Below, piece after piece: positions 51,509 through 60,779 of a DNA stretch of 64,000 nt (its first letter is position 1; each line of letters begins with the position of its first letter). The notes below the pieces were generated by a model. The model was not told the origin of the DNA. It worked only from the letters and a program-made list of their open reading frames with translations, and searched no databases. Position numbers and translations under genes: made by a program. The stretch is from assembly GCA_964391015.1 (NCBI GenBank), contig CAYMKU010000001.1, positions 62,001 through 126,000 of the forward strand. Reading direction: 5' to 3'. This stretch comes from XYD12-FULL-36-8 sp964391015. Its GTDB lineage: Bacteria; Bacteroidota; Ignavibacteria; Ignavibacteriales; Ignavibacteriaceae.

Positions 51509-53137
51509 TTACATCTTCTCCGGTGCAGACACACCTAAAATCGTCAATCCGTTTTTAATAACTGCACGAGTTGCTACTGCTAACGCCAACCGTGCTTCCG
51601 CTAAGTTTTTCTCTGAGCCGATGATTCGGCAAAATGTATAAAACTTGTGGAATGCTGTGGCTAATTCTTCAAGGTAGGCACATATTCGGTGAGTTTCGAA
51701 CAGTTCAGCGCTTAACAAAACTTCGCCTTCAAATTGATGAAGCTTCTTTAAGAGTGCTTGTTCTTCATTGGTTTTAAGCAAGCTCAAATTATCTACCGAA
51801 GGTTCCAGATTTTCATTTTCAACCATTCTAATTATGGAGCTTATTCTTGCATGAGCATACTGCAAATAGAAAACTGGATTTTCTTCCGACTGCTTCTTAG
51901 CAAGCGTAAGATCAAAGTTCATGTGGGAAGTAATTCCCCTCATGTTAAAAAAATATCTCACAACATCAGCACCAACATCATCAATCAGCTGGTCAAGCGT
52001 GATATAATTCGCTTTGCGAGTTGACATTTTTACAACTTCACCATTCTCTGTTATGGTAACAAACTGATGAATCAGCACTTTCACTTTGCTATCATCATAT
52101 CCTAACGCTCTTAAACCGGCAAGAACATCGGGGTAAGTCGCATTGTGGTCAGAACCAAAAATATCAACCATCAAATCGTAATTGCGTTTGAATTTAGTTA
52201 TATGATAAGCAATATCTGGAAGTCTGTAAGTCGGCTCTCCTGTTGCTTTCACTATTACTTTATCTTGCTCATTTCCCAGTTTAGACAGCTTAAGCCAGAC
52301 AGCAGAATCTTTTTCATAAGACAAATCTTTTTTCTTGAATTCATCAAGAACATCATCAATTTTCCCTTCTTCGTAAAGGGAGTTCTCGTTAAAAAAGATT
52401 TTGTGAATTATTCCAAGCCGTTCCAAGGTATTTTTAATCTCTATAAAAATTTCTTGCTCAGCTTTTTCCTTAAACTTCCCTTCTGGTTTCTCATCGATTA
52501 ATTTATCAGATTGTTCCGAAACCAACTTCTTTGCAATTTCAATGATGTAGTCGCCTTGATAATAATCTTCAGGAAAATCAATTTTATCACCCAGCAACTC
52601 CATGTATCGTTGTTTTACCGAATCACCAAGAACCCGCATTTGTCTGCCAGCGTTGTTAAAGTAATACTCCCGATCAACTTCATAGCCAACCCACTCAAGT
52701 AAATTTGCGAGCGTATCTCCAACAACTGCGTTTCGTCCATGTCCAACTGTAAGTGGTCCAGTTGGATTAGCAGAGACAAATTCAACATTGGCTCTCTTTC
52801 CTTTATACTTCGAAGACTTTCCGTAATCATCTGAATTTGCAAGAATTTCTTTGACAATTTCAGAAATAAATTGGGGCGTGAAACAAAAATTTATAAATCC
52901 AGGACCAGCAATTTCTGTCTTTGTAATTTTTGTTTCGTCAATACTCAGCGAAGAAAGAATTTCTTCCGCAATGACTCTCGGTGGTTTTTTTAATTGTTTG
53001 GAAAGCAGAAGTGCAGCGTTGGATGAAAGGTCACCTTGAGATTCATTCTTTGGAATGTCAAATGTAAGTTTAATACTTTTTAGGTACTCAAGTTTCTCTG
53101 ACGCTTCGTTAAATAATTCATGCAGATATTTTTTCAA
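51509..53137 (-). CDS. argS: Arginyl-tRNA synthetase
   Basis: The 542-residue class I synthetase is complete, with the N-terminal Add-1 domain and SANPTGPLTVGHGRNAVVGD in place of the HIGH motif (TVGH, first His replaced by Thr). The KMSK-type loop reads VVKMSTRKANYITL, and the C-terminal anticodon-binding domain has AYLEELATAFHKFYTFCRI. The start is TTG at 53137; no ATG is near the family N-terminus. It is convergent with the RHH gene, and rsfS lies 50 bases upstream. Confidence 0.96.
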   Translation of the reverse strand: MKKYLHELFNEASEKLEYLKSIKLTFDIPKNESQGDLSSNAALLLSKQLKKPPRVIAEEILSSLSIDETKITKTEIAGPGFINFCFTPQFISEIVKEILANSDDYGKSSKYKGKRANVEFVSANPTGPLTVGHGRNAVVGDTLANLLEWVGYEVDREYYFNNAGRQMRVLGDSVKQRYMELLGDKIDFPEDYYQGDYIIEIAKKLVSEQSDKLIDEKPEGKFKEKAEQEIFIEIKNTLERLGIIHKIFFNENSLYEEGKIDDVLDEFKKKDLSYEKDSAVWLKLSKLGNEQDKVIVKATGEPTYRLPDIAYHITKFKRNYDLMVDIFGSDHNATYPDVLAGLRALGYDDSKVKVLIHQFVTITENGEVVKMSTRKANYITLDQLIDDVGADVVRYFFNMRGITSHMNFDLTLAKKQSEENPVFYLQYAHARISSIIRMVENENLEPSVDNLSLLKTNEEQALLKKLHQFEGEVLLSAELFETHRICAYLEELATAFHKFYTFCRIIGSEKNLAEARLALAVATRAVIKNGLTILGVSAPEKM

Positions 53138-53187
53138 GAGTTAGATTCCATTCAGATTAGAGGAAAAAGGATAAGAATAGTTCTTCT

Positions 53188-53592
53188 TTAAACTTTTTTA
53201 CGAGCTTTTTTAACTTTCGGAGTAATAACATTCTCTTCTTTCAACAAAGGATCCACAACATCAACAGTCGGCGCATCACCCCACAATTTTTCCAAATTAT
53301 AAAACTCGCGAGTTTCTTTTTTAAAAATGTGGGCCACAACATCAACAAAATCAATTAACACCCAATTCAACGCTTGATACCCTTCTGTGTGCCATGATTT
53401 TATTCCTTCATCACGAAGCTGCTTATCAATTTCGTCAGCAATGGCTTTCACTTGTGTATCTGAATCGCCAGTACAAATCACAAAATAATCAGTAATCGTC
53501 GTCAGCTTTCGTAAATCAAGAATCTTTACATCATATCCTTTTTTATTAAAAATTAAATCGGTTATTTTGTTTGCAAGTAGAGATGAATCCAA
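53188..53592 (-). CDS. rsfS: Ribosomal silencing factor RsfS
   Basis: The 134-residue RsfS/Iojap protein binds uL14 and blocks subunit joining. Motifs: KGYDVKILDLRKLTTITDYFVICTGDSDTQVKAIADEI, GIKSWHTEGYQALNWVLIDFVDVVAHIF and FYNLEKLWGDAP. A basic tail (VKKARKKV) follows. TTG 53592 with AGGA upstream is the likely start. It follows the LytR_C gene by 7 bases. Confidence 0.95.
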   Translation of the reverse strand: MDSSLLANKITDLIFNKKGYDVKILDLRKLTTITDYFVICTGDSDTQVKAIADEIDKQLRDEGIKSWHTEGYQALNWVLIDFVDVVAHIFKKETREFYNLEKLWGDAPTVDVVDPLLKEENVITPKVKKARKKV

Positions 53593-53599
53593 GCTTTCC

Positions 53600-54085
53600 T
53601 CAATTTAATGGTTCTAATTTATTATAATCTTTTCCGATAACAAGAGTTGCATCGAGAAAATAATCTTTATTCAATTGCTGAACGATATTTTTTTTATCTA
53701 TGCCTAAAACTTCAGCCAGCTTTTCCGTGTTTGCTCTGTTTCCTATTCTATCAATTATCATTGTTTCATCAATGTTGCTCGAAATGTAATTCCCAACCTG
53801 AACGACATCAAAATTCTTTTCTCGAAGATAATTAGTAAACTTTGCTGCGACGCCTTCAACACCACATCCATTCATAACTTCCACTTGAATTATTGCCGAA
53901 GCAACTTCCTGATTGGTCTTGTTTCTGTTGTCTGAAACATTTCTGATCTTCATGTACAGTGAATAAGAAAGAAATACAACTACAGTTGCTAAAAAAGCGA
54001 TTATGATAGTAAGAATAGTATTCGAAAACGACGAGGTTTTTCGGGATGATTTATTATTGGAGGTTGAAGAAATATTTCCTTTCAC
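53600..54085 (-). CDS. Membrane protein with LytR C-terminal domain
   Basis: The 161-residue protein has an N-terminal cytoplasmic tail rich in Ser/Asn, one membrane helix (TILTIIIAFLATVVVFLSYSLYM, about 22-45) and a C-terminal LytR_C domain (IQVEVMNGCGVEGVAAKFTNYLREKNFDVVQVGNY and TLVIGKDYNKL). LytR_C alone is common next to rsfS in this phylum. The start is GTG at 54085. Cell-envelope role is possible but unproven. Confidence 0.87.
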   Translation of the reverse strand: MKGNISSTSNNKSSRKTSSFSNTILTIIIAFLATVVVFLSYSLYMKIRNVSDNRNKTNQEVASAIIQVEVMNGCGVEGVAAKFTNYLREKNFDVVQVGNYISSNIDETMIIDRIGNRANTEKLAEVLGIDKKNIVQQLNKDYFLDATLVIGKDYNKLEPLN

Positions 54086-54139
54086 TAACTTTTTCTCAAT
54101 AAAAACGCTTGTATAATTTTTTAGTCTTGCTGAATAAAT

Positions 54140-54637
54140 TTATCTTTCAAAAAATCCATCACTAAAAAACGGATTATAAAACCTATTTGAATAGAAGCCA
54201 TATTCAGAATAGTGATAGGACATTGGTAAATTTCTATATTGGACAGAAATGAACACATCATCCCATGGTTTATAATTGAATGCTGCACGCGTAATGTAAA
54301 GACCGCTCAATTGATTCTGAAAATCTTTTCCCAATGTTGAATAGGGAGATTGAACAATGCTGGCATCAACTTGGAAATTAATGTTATCCGCTAACTTGAG
54401 CATCATACTGTTGGTGTAAACTCCCAATGCTAACCCTTGATTACCGAAGGCAGAATAAGATAAATTAAATGAGTGTCTCATGGTAAAATTATCCGAGTTC
54501 AAAAATCCGAATAAAGAACCAGCGCTATTGTCAACTATTCCATCTCTAACGCTTTGAGTGTGAAAACCCGGTTCCTTAAATTGCGCATAAACATTAAGAG
54601 AAATTATAACGGCAAATAAAAACATAAGTCTTTTCAT
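54140..54637 (-). CDS. Hypothetical secreted protein
   Basis: The 165-residue product has a signal peptide (MKRLMFLFAVIISLNVYAQ) and a beta-rich mature part with alternating aromatic residues (FSLSYSAFGNQ-like and VFISVQYRNLPMSY) suggesting a small outer-membrane or periplasmic protein. No family is recognised. It lies 54 bases upstream of the LytR_C gene in the same direction. Confidence 0.65.
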   Translation of the reverse strand: MKRLMFLFAVIISLNVYAQFKEPGFHTQSVRDGIVDNSAGSLFGFLNSDNFTMRHSFNLSYSAFGNQGLALGVYTNSMMLKLADNINFQVDASIVQSPYSTLGKDFQNQLSGLYITRAAFNYKPWDDVFISVQYRNLPMSYHYSEYGFYSNRFYNPFFSDGFFER

Positions 54638-54791
54638 TTTTTACCTCTTTAACTACTCAAATTTTAGTAAATCAATTAACAAAATCAATGCACTATAGGG
54701 CATAATATAAAATATTTTGATTTATTTCTAAAAATACATTATGGATTTTAACTTCAATCAAATATACAAATAGTGATGTTTCTGATTTTGC

Positions 54792-55247
54792 TTATTTAGT
54801 TTTGACAATCATTTCAATTTCGACGGGTGCATTTAAAGGAAGTTCCGCAACCCCAACAGCGCTTCTAACGTGTTTTCCATTTTCACCAAAAACCTCCTTA
54901 ACAAAATCCGATGCTCCATTTGCAACTTGAGGATGATTGATAAATCCTTCTGCACTGCTCACAAAGACCGTTAGCTTAATAATTTTGTCAATATTATCCA
55001 GATCTCCAATTTCGTTTTTTATCACACTCAAACAATTTAAAGCACAAAGTTGAGCAGCTTTCTTTCCCTCATCCTCAGTCAATTCCTTTCCAAGTTTGCC
55101 TTTGAAAGCTAAACTTCCGTCCTTAATCGGAAGTTGTCCTGCAGTAAAAACTAAATTATCAATTTTAATTGCTGGTATATATGATGCTAAAGGTTTGGGA
55201 GCAGTGGGGACAGCAAAACCAAGCTGCAATATTTTTTCTTCAATCAT
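54792..55247 (-). CDS. RidA-family reactive enamine/imine deaminase
   Basis: The 151-residue YjgF/YER057c/UK114 protein has FTAGQLPIKDGSLAFKGKLG, AAQLCALNCLSVIKNEIGDLDNI, KLTVFVSS, HVRSAVGVAELPLNAPVEIEMIVK. The Arg in RSAVG corresponds to the catalytic Arg of RidA. It belongs to the longer YjgF group rather than the 128-residue type. The enzyme hydrolyses 2-aminoacrylate-type intermediates. Convergence with mazG on the opposite strand (gap 94 bases). Confidence 0.93.
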   Translation of the reverse strand: MIEEKILQLGFAVPTAPKPLASYIPAIKIDNLVFTAGQLPIKDGSLAFKGKLGKELTEDEGKKAAQLCALNCLSVIKNEIGDLDNIDKIIKLTVFVSSAEGFINHPQVANGASDFVKEVFGENGKHVRSAVGVAELPLNAPVEIEMIVKTK

Positions 55248-55341
55248 TTTTTACCCTTTTCTTTGGAGAAATAGTTTTTGTTATGTTTGAAATGAAAATT
55301 GATGCACCAAAAGTACAATATTTTTTTTGAAAGATATCTAA

Positions 55342-56139
55342 ATGAACTCGACTAAATTTAACGAATTTGTAGGCATTGTTAAAAGGTTAAGAAAAGAATG
55401 CCCGTGGGATCGTGAACAGACAAACGACTCAATTAAACATGCCACACTGGAAGAAGCACATGAGGTGGTTGAAGCAATTGACAATAACAATTATGAAGAA
55501 TTAAAAAAAGAATTAGGTGATCTTCTTCTCCACGTCGTGTTTCATACGGTAATTGCGGAAGGAAACGAAAAATTCACTCTGGATGAAGTAATAGACAACA
55601 TTTCCGAAAAATTAATAAGAAGACATCCTCACGTCTTTGGAGATGAAAAAGTTTTTGATGCTGAACATGTAAAGAAAAACTGGGAAAATATAAAATTACA
55701 GGAGGGCCGAGATTCGGTGTTGGATGGCGTTCCAGAAAACTTGCCAGCACTACAAAAAGCACATCGCTTGCAGGAGAAGGCTGCAAAAGTGGGTTTCGAC
55801 TGGGAAAAGAAAGAAGATGTGTGGAAAAAAGTAATCGAGGAAATTGAGGAGATGCACGAAATTGAAGAATTAAAAATGAAAAATGAGAGACTAAAAAGTT
55901 TTGAAGAACTGGATAAGAGATTGGAGAGTGAAGTGGGTGACGTCTTTTTTGCATTAGTTAATTATGCGAGGTTTTTAGGAATAAATCCTGAGAATGCTCT
56001 GCGTAAAACTAACAAAAAATTTATTGAACGGTTTAAATTCGTTGAGGAGAAAATTAAATCAAACGGGAAATCTGTTTCAGAATCTTCTTTAGCTGAGATG
56101 GATAAATATTGGAATGAAAGTAAGTCAACAATAAAATAA
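55342..56139 (+). CDS. mazG: Nucleoside triphosphate pyrophosphohydrolase MazG
   Basis: The 265-residue tandem-domain enzyme hydrolyses NTPs to NMPs. The first domain has CPWDREQTNDSIKHATLEEAHEVVEAID and KKELGDLLLHVVFH; the second has ESEVGDVFFALVNYARFLGINPENALRKTNKKFIERF. A Lys/Glu-rich insertion (EELKMKNERLKSFEELDK, about 175-192) breaks the second domain between its two acidic motifs. This is longer than usual. It is convergent with phoH across 5 bases. Confidence 0.94.
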   Translation: MNSTKFNEFVGIVKRLRKECPWDREQTNDSIKHATLEEAHEVVEAIDNNNYEELKKELGDLLLHVVFHTVIAEGNEKFTLDEVIDNISEKLIRRHPHVFGDEKVFDAEHVKKNWENIKLQEGRDSVLDGVPENLPALQKAHRLQEKAAKVGFDWEKKEDVWKKVIEEIEEMHEIEELKMKNERLKSFEELDKRLESEVGDVFFALVNYARFLGINPENALRKTNKKFIERFKFVEEKIKSNGKSVSESSLAEMDKYWNESKSTIK

Positions 56140-56144
56140 AAGGA

Positions 56145-57107
56145 CTATAAGCTCTCTGAATTCCTGAACTTTTCATAAGCATCAATTATATCCTTCACCA
56201 GTTTATGTCGGACCACATCAGACTTATCCAAATAGACAAATCCAACTCCATCAATTCCTCGTAAAATTTCTTTAGCTTGAACTAATCCACTAATTGTTTT
56301 TGGTGGAAGATCAATCTGTGTAATATCTCCGGTTATTATTGCTTTAGAGTTCGCACCAAGACGTGTCAAAAACATTTTCATTTGAAGGTCGGTGGCATTC
56401 TGTGCTTCATCAAGAATTACATAAGCATTGTTCAAAGTTCGCCCGCGCATATATGCTAGAGGAACTATTTCAATCATTCTTTTTTCAATGTAAGTTTTTA
56501 GCTTTTCAGAAGGTATCATATCGTCTAAAGCATCATAGAGGGGGCGTAAATAGGGGTCTATCTTTTCTCGAAAGTCTCCTGGTAAAAACCCTAAACTTTC
56601 TCCGGCTTCAACTGCTGGACGTGCGAGAACAATTCGATTTACGACACCTTTCTTAAGTGAAGAAACTGCAATTGCAACAGCAAGATATGTCTTACCTGTT
56701 CCCGCTGGACCTATTACAAAACAAATATCATTTTTAGTCGCAGCATCTATGTAAATATTTTGCCCAGAAGTTTTTGCTTTAATAACATCATTTTTTGTAT
56801 AAAGAACAATTGAGTCAAACTCTTTGGGCGAAATTATTTTTCTTCCTTCAATTGCAAGATCTAAAATCGTTTTTATATCTGATTCTCTGAGAGAACCTTT
56901 GGTATTCAAGACATAAACCATCTCCTTAATGGTTTTTTCAACCACATCAACTTCTTCTTTAACACCTTTGATGATAACATTGTCACCGCGAAAAGTTATT
57001 ACAGCATTAAAGCGGTCTTCAAGCAGTTTTAAATTTGCATCGTTAGACCCCAACAGACTAAGCATATCAACATTATCAAGCGTAATTTTTTTCTCTAAAG
57101 CAGTCAT
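56145..57107 (-). CDS. phoH: PhoH-like ATPase
   Basis: The 320-residue P-loop ATPase has an N-terminal KH-like segment and the PhoH core: Walker A GPAGTGKTYLAVA, IVLARPAVEAGESLGFLPGD, PLAYMRGRTLNNAYVILDEAQNAT (Walker B) and GDITQIDLP. Members have RNA helicase/RNase-linked roles, in some species with ybeY, but no ybeY is adjacent here. Transcribed toward mazG; a strong terminator lies just upstream of its start region. Confidence 0.94.
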   Translation of the reverse strand: MTALEKKITLDNVDMLSLLGSNDANLKLLEDRFNAVITFRGDNVIIKGVKEEVDVVEKTIKEMVYVLNTKGSLRESDIKTILDLAIEGRKIISPKEFDSIVLYTKNDVIKAKTSGQNIYIDAATKNDICFVIGPAGTGKTYLAVAIAVSSLKKGVVNRIVLARPAVEAGESLGFLPGDFREKIDPYLRPLYDALDDMIPSEKLKTYIEKRMIEIVPLAYMRGRTLNNAYVILDEAQNATDLQMKMFLTRLGANSKAIITGDITQIDLPPKTISGLVQAKEILRGIDGVGFVYLDKSDVVRHKLVKDIIDAYEKFRNSESL

Positions 57108-57121
57108 TTTAATTTAAATGC

Positions 57122-57156
57122 AAAAAGCCCTTATCAATTAATTGACAAGGGCTTTT
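57122..57156 (-). terminator. Rho-independent terminator
   Basis: A near-perfect stem-loop, AAAAGCCCTT ... AAGGGCTTTT with a self-complementary TCAATTAATTGA at its centre, lies between the LysM gene stop (57186) and phoH. Read on the minus strand it ends with a run of T, fitting termination of the lipoprotein-LysM transcript. The symmetry would also permit function on the plus strand. Confidence 0.85.
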
Positions 57157-57185
57157 GTGAAGACTTTAAGATCATTAAAGATAGA

Positions 57186-57866
57186 TTATTGAACCGGCGC
57201 CGGTTTATAATTTTTTCTAATTTTATCGTACTTAGCTTTTTCTTCTTCTGTAAGCTTTGGAATTGAGAAAACTTGTTTAGGATAAATCAAATCCGGATTC
57301 TTAATTTTATCACGATTTGCTTTGTAAATCATTGGCCAAGCAAAACCATTGCCATAATGTTCTGGCTTCTTAGCAATACCCCACAAGTGATCACCTTTTA
57401 CAACAGTGTAATTGGTTTCCTTAACTTCTTCAACCCACGAATCTAATGATCGTTGCATTTGATTGTGAACTTTATCGAAGAATTCAGGTAAAGCGCTAAT
57501 CTTATTCATTTTTAGTGCATCAAGATCTTTTTGTCTGTCAGCTTTGGGTCCTTCTTTTCTTCTGTTTTTTCCATCAAGCTCGTTAACTGCTTTTCTGAAA
57601 TTATCTACATCAGCTTTTGTAGCACCGACCATTGCATATAATTCATTCATACAGTCTTCATAGCTCTGAACTTTTGAAGATTTGAGATTATTAACTTCAT
57701 TCTGAAGTGCGCTGACTTCTTTGGTCAGGGATTCCTTTTTATCTTTAAGACGGGTCATTTCAGTTTGCCATTCTTCTTCAGTCATTTTATCTTCTTGTGC
57801 AATTACAGTAACTGAAAGAAGAAACAGAACTGAAAAGAAGCTTAATAAATATTTTTTTATTTCCAT
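57186..57866 (-). CDS. Exported LysM-domain protein with coiled coil
   Basis: The 226-residue protein has a signal peptide (MEIKKYLLSFFSVLFLLSVTVIAQ), a coiled-coil stretch of about 25-70 and a C-terminal LysM-like domain (YTVVKGDHLWGIAKKPEHYGN ... LIYPKQVFSIPKL). It should bind peptidoglycan in the periplasm. GGAGG precedes the ATG at 57866 at a good distance. It follows a coiled-coil lipoprotein gene by 31 bases; the pair ends at the terminator at 57122. Confidence 0.88.
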   Translation of the reverse strand: MEIKKYLLSFFSVLFLLSVTVIAQEDKMTEEEWQTEMTRLKDKKESLTKEVSALQNEVNNLKSSKVQSYEDCMNELYAMVGATKADVDNFRKAVNELDGKNRRKEGPKADRQKDLDALKMNKISALPEFFDKVHNQMQRSLDSWVEEVKETNYTVVKGDHLWGIAKKPEHYGNGFAWPMIYKANRDKIKNPDLIYPKQVFSIPKLTEEEKAKYDKIRKNYKPAPVQ

Positions 57867-57897
57867 TATATATACCTCCAATTTCAAATTAAATTTC

Positions 57898-58173
57898 TTA
57901 TTTAGGCAATTTAGTTAGATTGACTTTTGTTTCTTCTTTGTCCTTTGCACATTGTTGAAGCTTTGCATTTTTATCCGCAATTTCTCTTTCGAGTTTTGCA
58001 CGCTCATCTTTCAAAGATTTTGCTTCAGCTTCAAGTGAACTTACTTCACTTCTCAGACCTCTAAGTTCCTCCATCTGAGCTTCACTAAGTCCTCCGCAGC
58101 CAGCTAAAAATGATGCGGAAGCAGTAATTGCAGCAATTATTATGGAATTTCTCACCGCTTTTGTTAACTTCAT
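57898..58173 (-). CDS. Small coiled-coil lipoprotein
   Basis: The 91-residue product has a signal with lipobox LAGC (Cys at about 26) and a mature part that is one long charged coiled coil (LRSEVSSLEAEAKSLKDERAKLEREIADKNAKL). This is reminiscent of Braun-type lipoproteins, though no C-terminal Lys-rich link site of certain kind is seen (ends TKLPK). GGAGG upstream supports the start. Likely a periplasmic scaffold working with the LysM protein. Confidence 0.85.
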   Translation of the reverse strand: MKLTKAVRNSIIIAAITASASFLAGCGGLSEAQMEELRGLRSEVSSLEAEAKSLKDERAKLEREIADKNAKLQQCAKDKEETKVNLTKLPK

Positions 58174-58356
58174 ACTGTAACCTCCATATATTAAATAATT
58201 TATTTTGATTGATTAAAAACTGAAAAACGTACTCGAATTTTTTGTTTATCTACAGCATATACGGAATGACACTAAATTATATTGCATATTTACAAAAATT
58301 ATGCAATAAATACAATAAAAAGTTTAGGTAAGAAGTATTTTATGTACCTTACAAAT

Positions 58357-59055
58357 TCACATTAACCTTCGTTCAACTAAGCTTGTGAACGAATTGCCTG
58401 CAATTATAATATGATCTAAAACTTCTATATTTAAAATTTTTCCTGCTTCAACCAATTTTTTAGTGATTGTAATATCTTCATTGCTTGGTTCTAAATTTCC
58501 GCTTGGATGATTATGAATAATTATAATACTTGCAGACGAATTTTCAATTGCAAACTTGAATATCTCTCTCGGATGAACAACACTTGAATTCAAACTTCCA
58601 ACTGAAATTGCTTCATATTTTGTTACTTTATTTGCACTATTTAAACAAACAACCAAAAATTTTTCTTTCAACTCATCTCTTAGAGCAGGCACGAAAAATT
58701 CTGCAATGTCATGTGGTGAAGTGATTTTTTTATCAAGTGACCACTTTGTTTGCGATTGTATTCTTTTGCCGATTTCAAATGCAGCTAATAACGTAATTGC
58801 TTTGTCTTCGCCTATACCAGAAATCTTTTTTAACTCAGAAAGAGGTAGGGATACAAGCCCAGCAAGGTTACTGTATTTATTTACTAATTCATGAGCAATG
58901 GTTAAAACTGATTTTCCCTTTTTTCCAGTTCTAAGAATAATGGCCACTAATTCAGAATCCGTAAGATTGCTAGCACCTATCTTTTTTAATTTTTCACGTG
59001 GCCTATCCTCTGCAGGAAGATCCTTCACAGTCAAGATTTTTATTTCATCTTCCAT
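58357..59055 (-). CDS. radC: RadC-family JAMM protein
   Basis: The 232-residue RadC has the N-terminal helix-hairpin-helix (LTDSELVAIILRTG and LKKISGIGEDKAITLLAAFEIGKRI) and a complete JAMM motif: E131, H181-x-H183, S191 and D194 (IIIIHNHPSGNLEPSNED). Its biochemical role is not settled. It shares one base with the upstream periplasmic-binding gene. Compare the membrane-tethered relative at 24864, which lacks the HhH region. Confidence 0.95.
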   Translation of the reverse strand: MEDEIKILTVKDLPAEDRPREKLKKIGASNLTDSELVAIILRTGKKGKSVLTIAHELVNKYSNLAGLVSLPLSELKKISGIGEDKAITLLAAFEIGKRIQSQTKWSLDKKITSPHDIAEFFVPALRDELKEKFLVVCLNSANKVTKYEAISVGSLNSSVVHPREIFKFAIENSSASIIIIHNHPSGNLEPSNEDITITKKLVEAGKILNIEVLDHIIIAGNSFTSLVERRLM

Positions 59056-60779
59056 TAATTATTTAACTTAAACTTATCTAAAAGCTCAAATTTCCCGTTA
59101 GTATAATGAACAATATTCATATATCTATTAATTCTATTCGGATCAAAACAAATATTGTTATGAAATCCTACGGAATTGATTCCGGAAATCATTTTCTGTT
59201 TAAGTGCATCTGCATCCGAAAAAGAAGTTCGCATCATAGTCAACAAATATTTCATTGTATCATATCCATAAAGTACATTTCTATTCACATCTATATTCGT
59301 TTTTGAATAAAAATTCTTTGCGAAGGTTTGATACTCTCGATCATCATATTTCAGAAAATAATCTGAGCAGAAGATTATGTTGTTTTCTAAGAAAGAAGCT
59401 GTTTCCAGACCACCTAAGTTTATCCAATCTTGATCACCGTAAATTGGAGCATTTAAGTTTAATTGAGATAAATTTGAAACAATAATTGGAATATCTGTTC
59501 GATCAGCAAGAGGAATATAAATAGCTTCTAAAATATTTGACACATCAGATATTCTTTTCATTTGTTCTTTAAGATCAGCGCTGCCGCTCCTGTAGGATTC
59601 ACGTAAAATTATTTTGCCGCCAAGCCGTTCGAACTCTTGCGTAAAACTGCTGCTCAAAATTGGTGAATACCCATCAACTGCATTGAGTATTGCAATTTTT
59701 CTCTTATTCCCGACAAAGTAAACATATTGAGCCATTAACCTTCCCCGTGCACTGAACGAAGGGTTTGCTTGAAAAAAATTGTTATTTGATTCTGTCAGAT
59801 AATCATCTGTTGCAGTTGGCGAGATAATCGGTAAGTTTAGATCGTCGAACACTTCAAGAGCATCTTTTACTTCTGAACTATAAACGGGACCAACAACGCA
59901 TTTTAGCACCTCAACATTTTTGAGCTCAGTGTTTATTTCTTCCAATTTATTCCTGCTCAATTCACTGTCACGAATTAGTATCCCTACCTTCCTGTCTCGC
60001 CCTTCATTAAACTCTGACAATGCAAACTTAATTCCCTCTAATATTTCTGAAGCGGCTGATACCAAAGAAGGGTTTGATGTAAGCGGCAAAACCACGCCAA
60101 CAATGTCTGGTTTCACCAAAGTTTTCCTTGGAAGCAGAGTTTTGTCATATAATTCTTGTGCTTCTTTTCTTTCAAAAGAATCGGGAAATGTGCGGATCAA
60201 TTTTGCAAATGCTTCTTGAGCAAGTCGATCATTTTTTCGATGAAGGTGTATTTTGCCATTCATCATAAGTAAAAATGGTTTCACAGCTGAAAGATTTGTA
60301 GAATCGTAAATTGACTTTACTTCAGAGGCAGATAAATAACTAAGAGCAATTTCCTCGGCTTTAGTCCTTGCATAACCTTTCGCTTCAGACAGTTCAGAAT
60401 CGCTTAAAATAAGACATAATCTCCAAAATGAATCTTTATATTTTTGTTGATCAAGATAGACTTTGGATAGAATAATATTTGCTTCATCAGAATATTTAGT
60501 TCGTGGAAAATTATTTAAAAGTTGAAGTAAATTTATCTCGGCATTAGAATAATTTTTTAGTTCAAGATTTATTTTCCCCTCCAACAAAAGCGAAATTGTA
60601 GTTTTAGAATTTAATTGATATTCACTAGCGATTTTGTTGAAGTTTTTTAGAGCATCGGTCAAATTGGATTCTTTATAATCTTCTATGGCTTGAATAAATA
60701 TTTTATTTATTTCATCACCTGGTTGAGCTGAAGAAATTGAATATAAAATTAAAATTAATATCAGAGATTTGTTAAACAT
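59055..60779 (-). CDS. Periplasmic-binding-protein-fold protein with N-terminal TPR region (LpoA-like)
   Basis: The 574-residue protein has a signal peptide (MFNKSLILILILYSISSAQ) and about 200 residues of TPR-like helices (SNLTDALKNFNKIASEYQLN, NYSNAEINLLQLLNNFPRTKYSDEANIILSKVYLDQQKY). A type I periplasmic-binding fold follows (VGVVLPLTSNPSLVSAASEILEGIKFALSEFNEG, PIISPTATDDYL, IAILNAVDGYSPI). This TPR-plus-PBP architecture matches LpoA-type activators of penicillin-binding proteins. A transporter binding role is the alternative; no permease genes are nearby. Its start overlaps the TPR gene by 8 bases. Confidence 0.85.
   Translation of the reverse strand: MFNKSLILILILYSISSAQPGDEINKIFIQAIEDYKESNLTDALKNFNKIASEYQLNSKTTISLLLEGKINLELKNYSNAEINLLQLLNNFPRTKYSDEANIILSKVYLDQQKYKDSFWRLCLILSDSELSEAKGYARTKAEEIALSYLSASEVKSIYDSTNLSAVKPFLLMMNGKIHLHRKNDRLAQEAFAKLIRTFPDSFERKEAQELYDKTLLPRKTLVKPDIVGVVLPLTSNPSLVSAASEILEGIKFALSEFNEGRDRKVGILIRDSELSRNKLEEINTELKNVEVLKCVVGPVYSSEVKDALEVFDDLNLPIISPTATDDYLTESNNNFFQANPSFSARGRLMAQYVYFVGNKRKIAILNAVDGYSPILSSSFTQEFERLGGKIILRESYRSGSADLKEQMKRISDVSNILEAIYIPLADRTDIPIIVSNLSQLNLNAPIYGDQDWINLGGLETASFLENNIIFCSDYFLKYDDREYQTFAKNFYSKTNIDVNRNVLYGYDTMKYLLTMMRTSFSDADALKQKMISGINSVGFHNNICFDPNRINRYMNIVHYTNGKFELLDKFKLNN

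Noticed and set aside
58281..58307. Inverted repeat ATTGCATA/TATGCAAT
   Set aside because: Too AT-rich, without a T-run; could be chance. Not called as a terminator.
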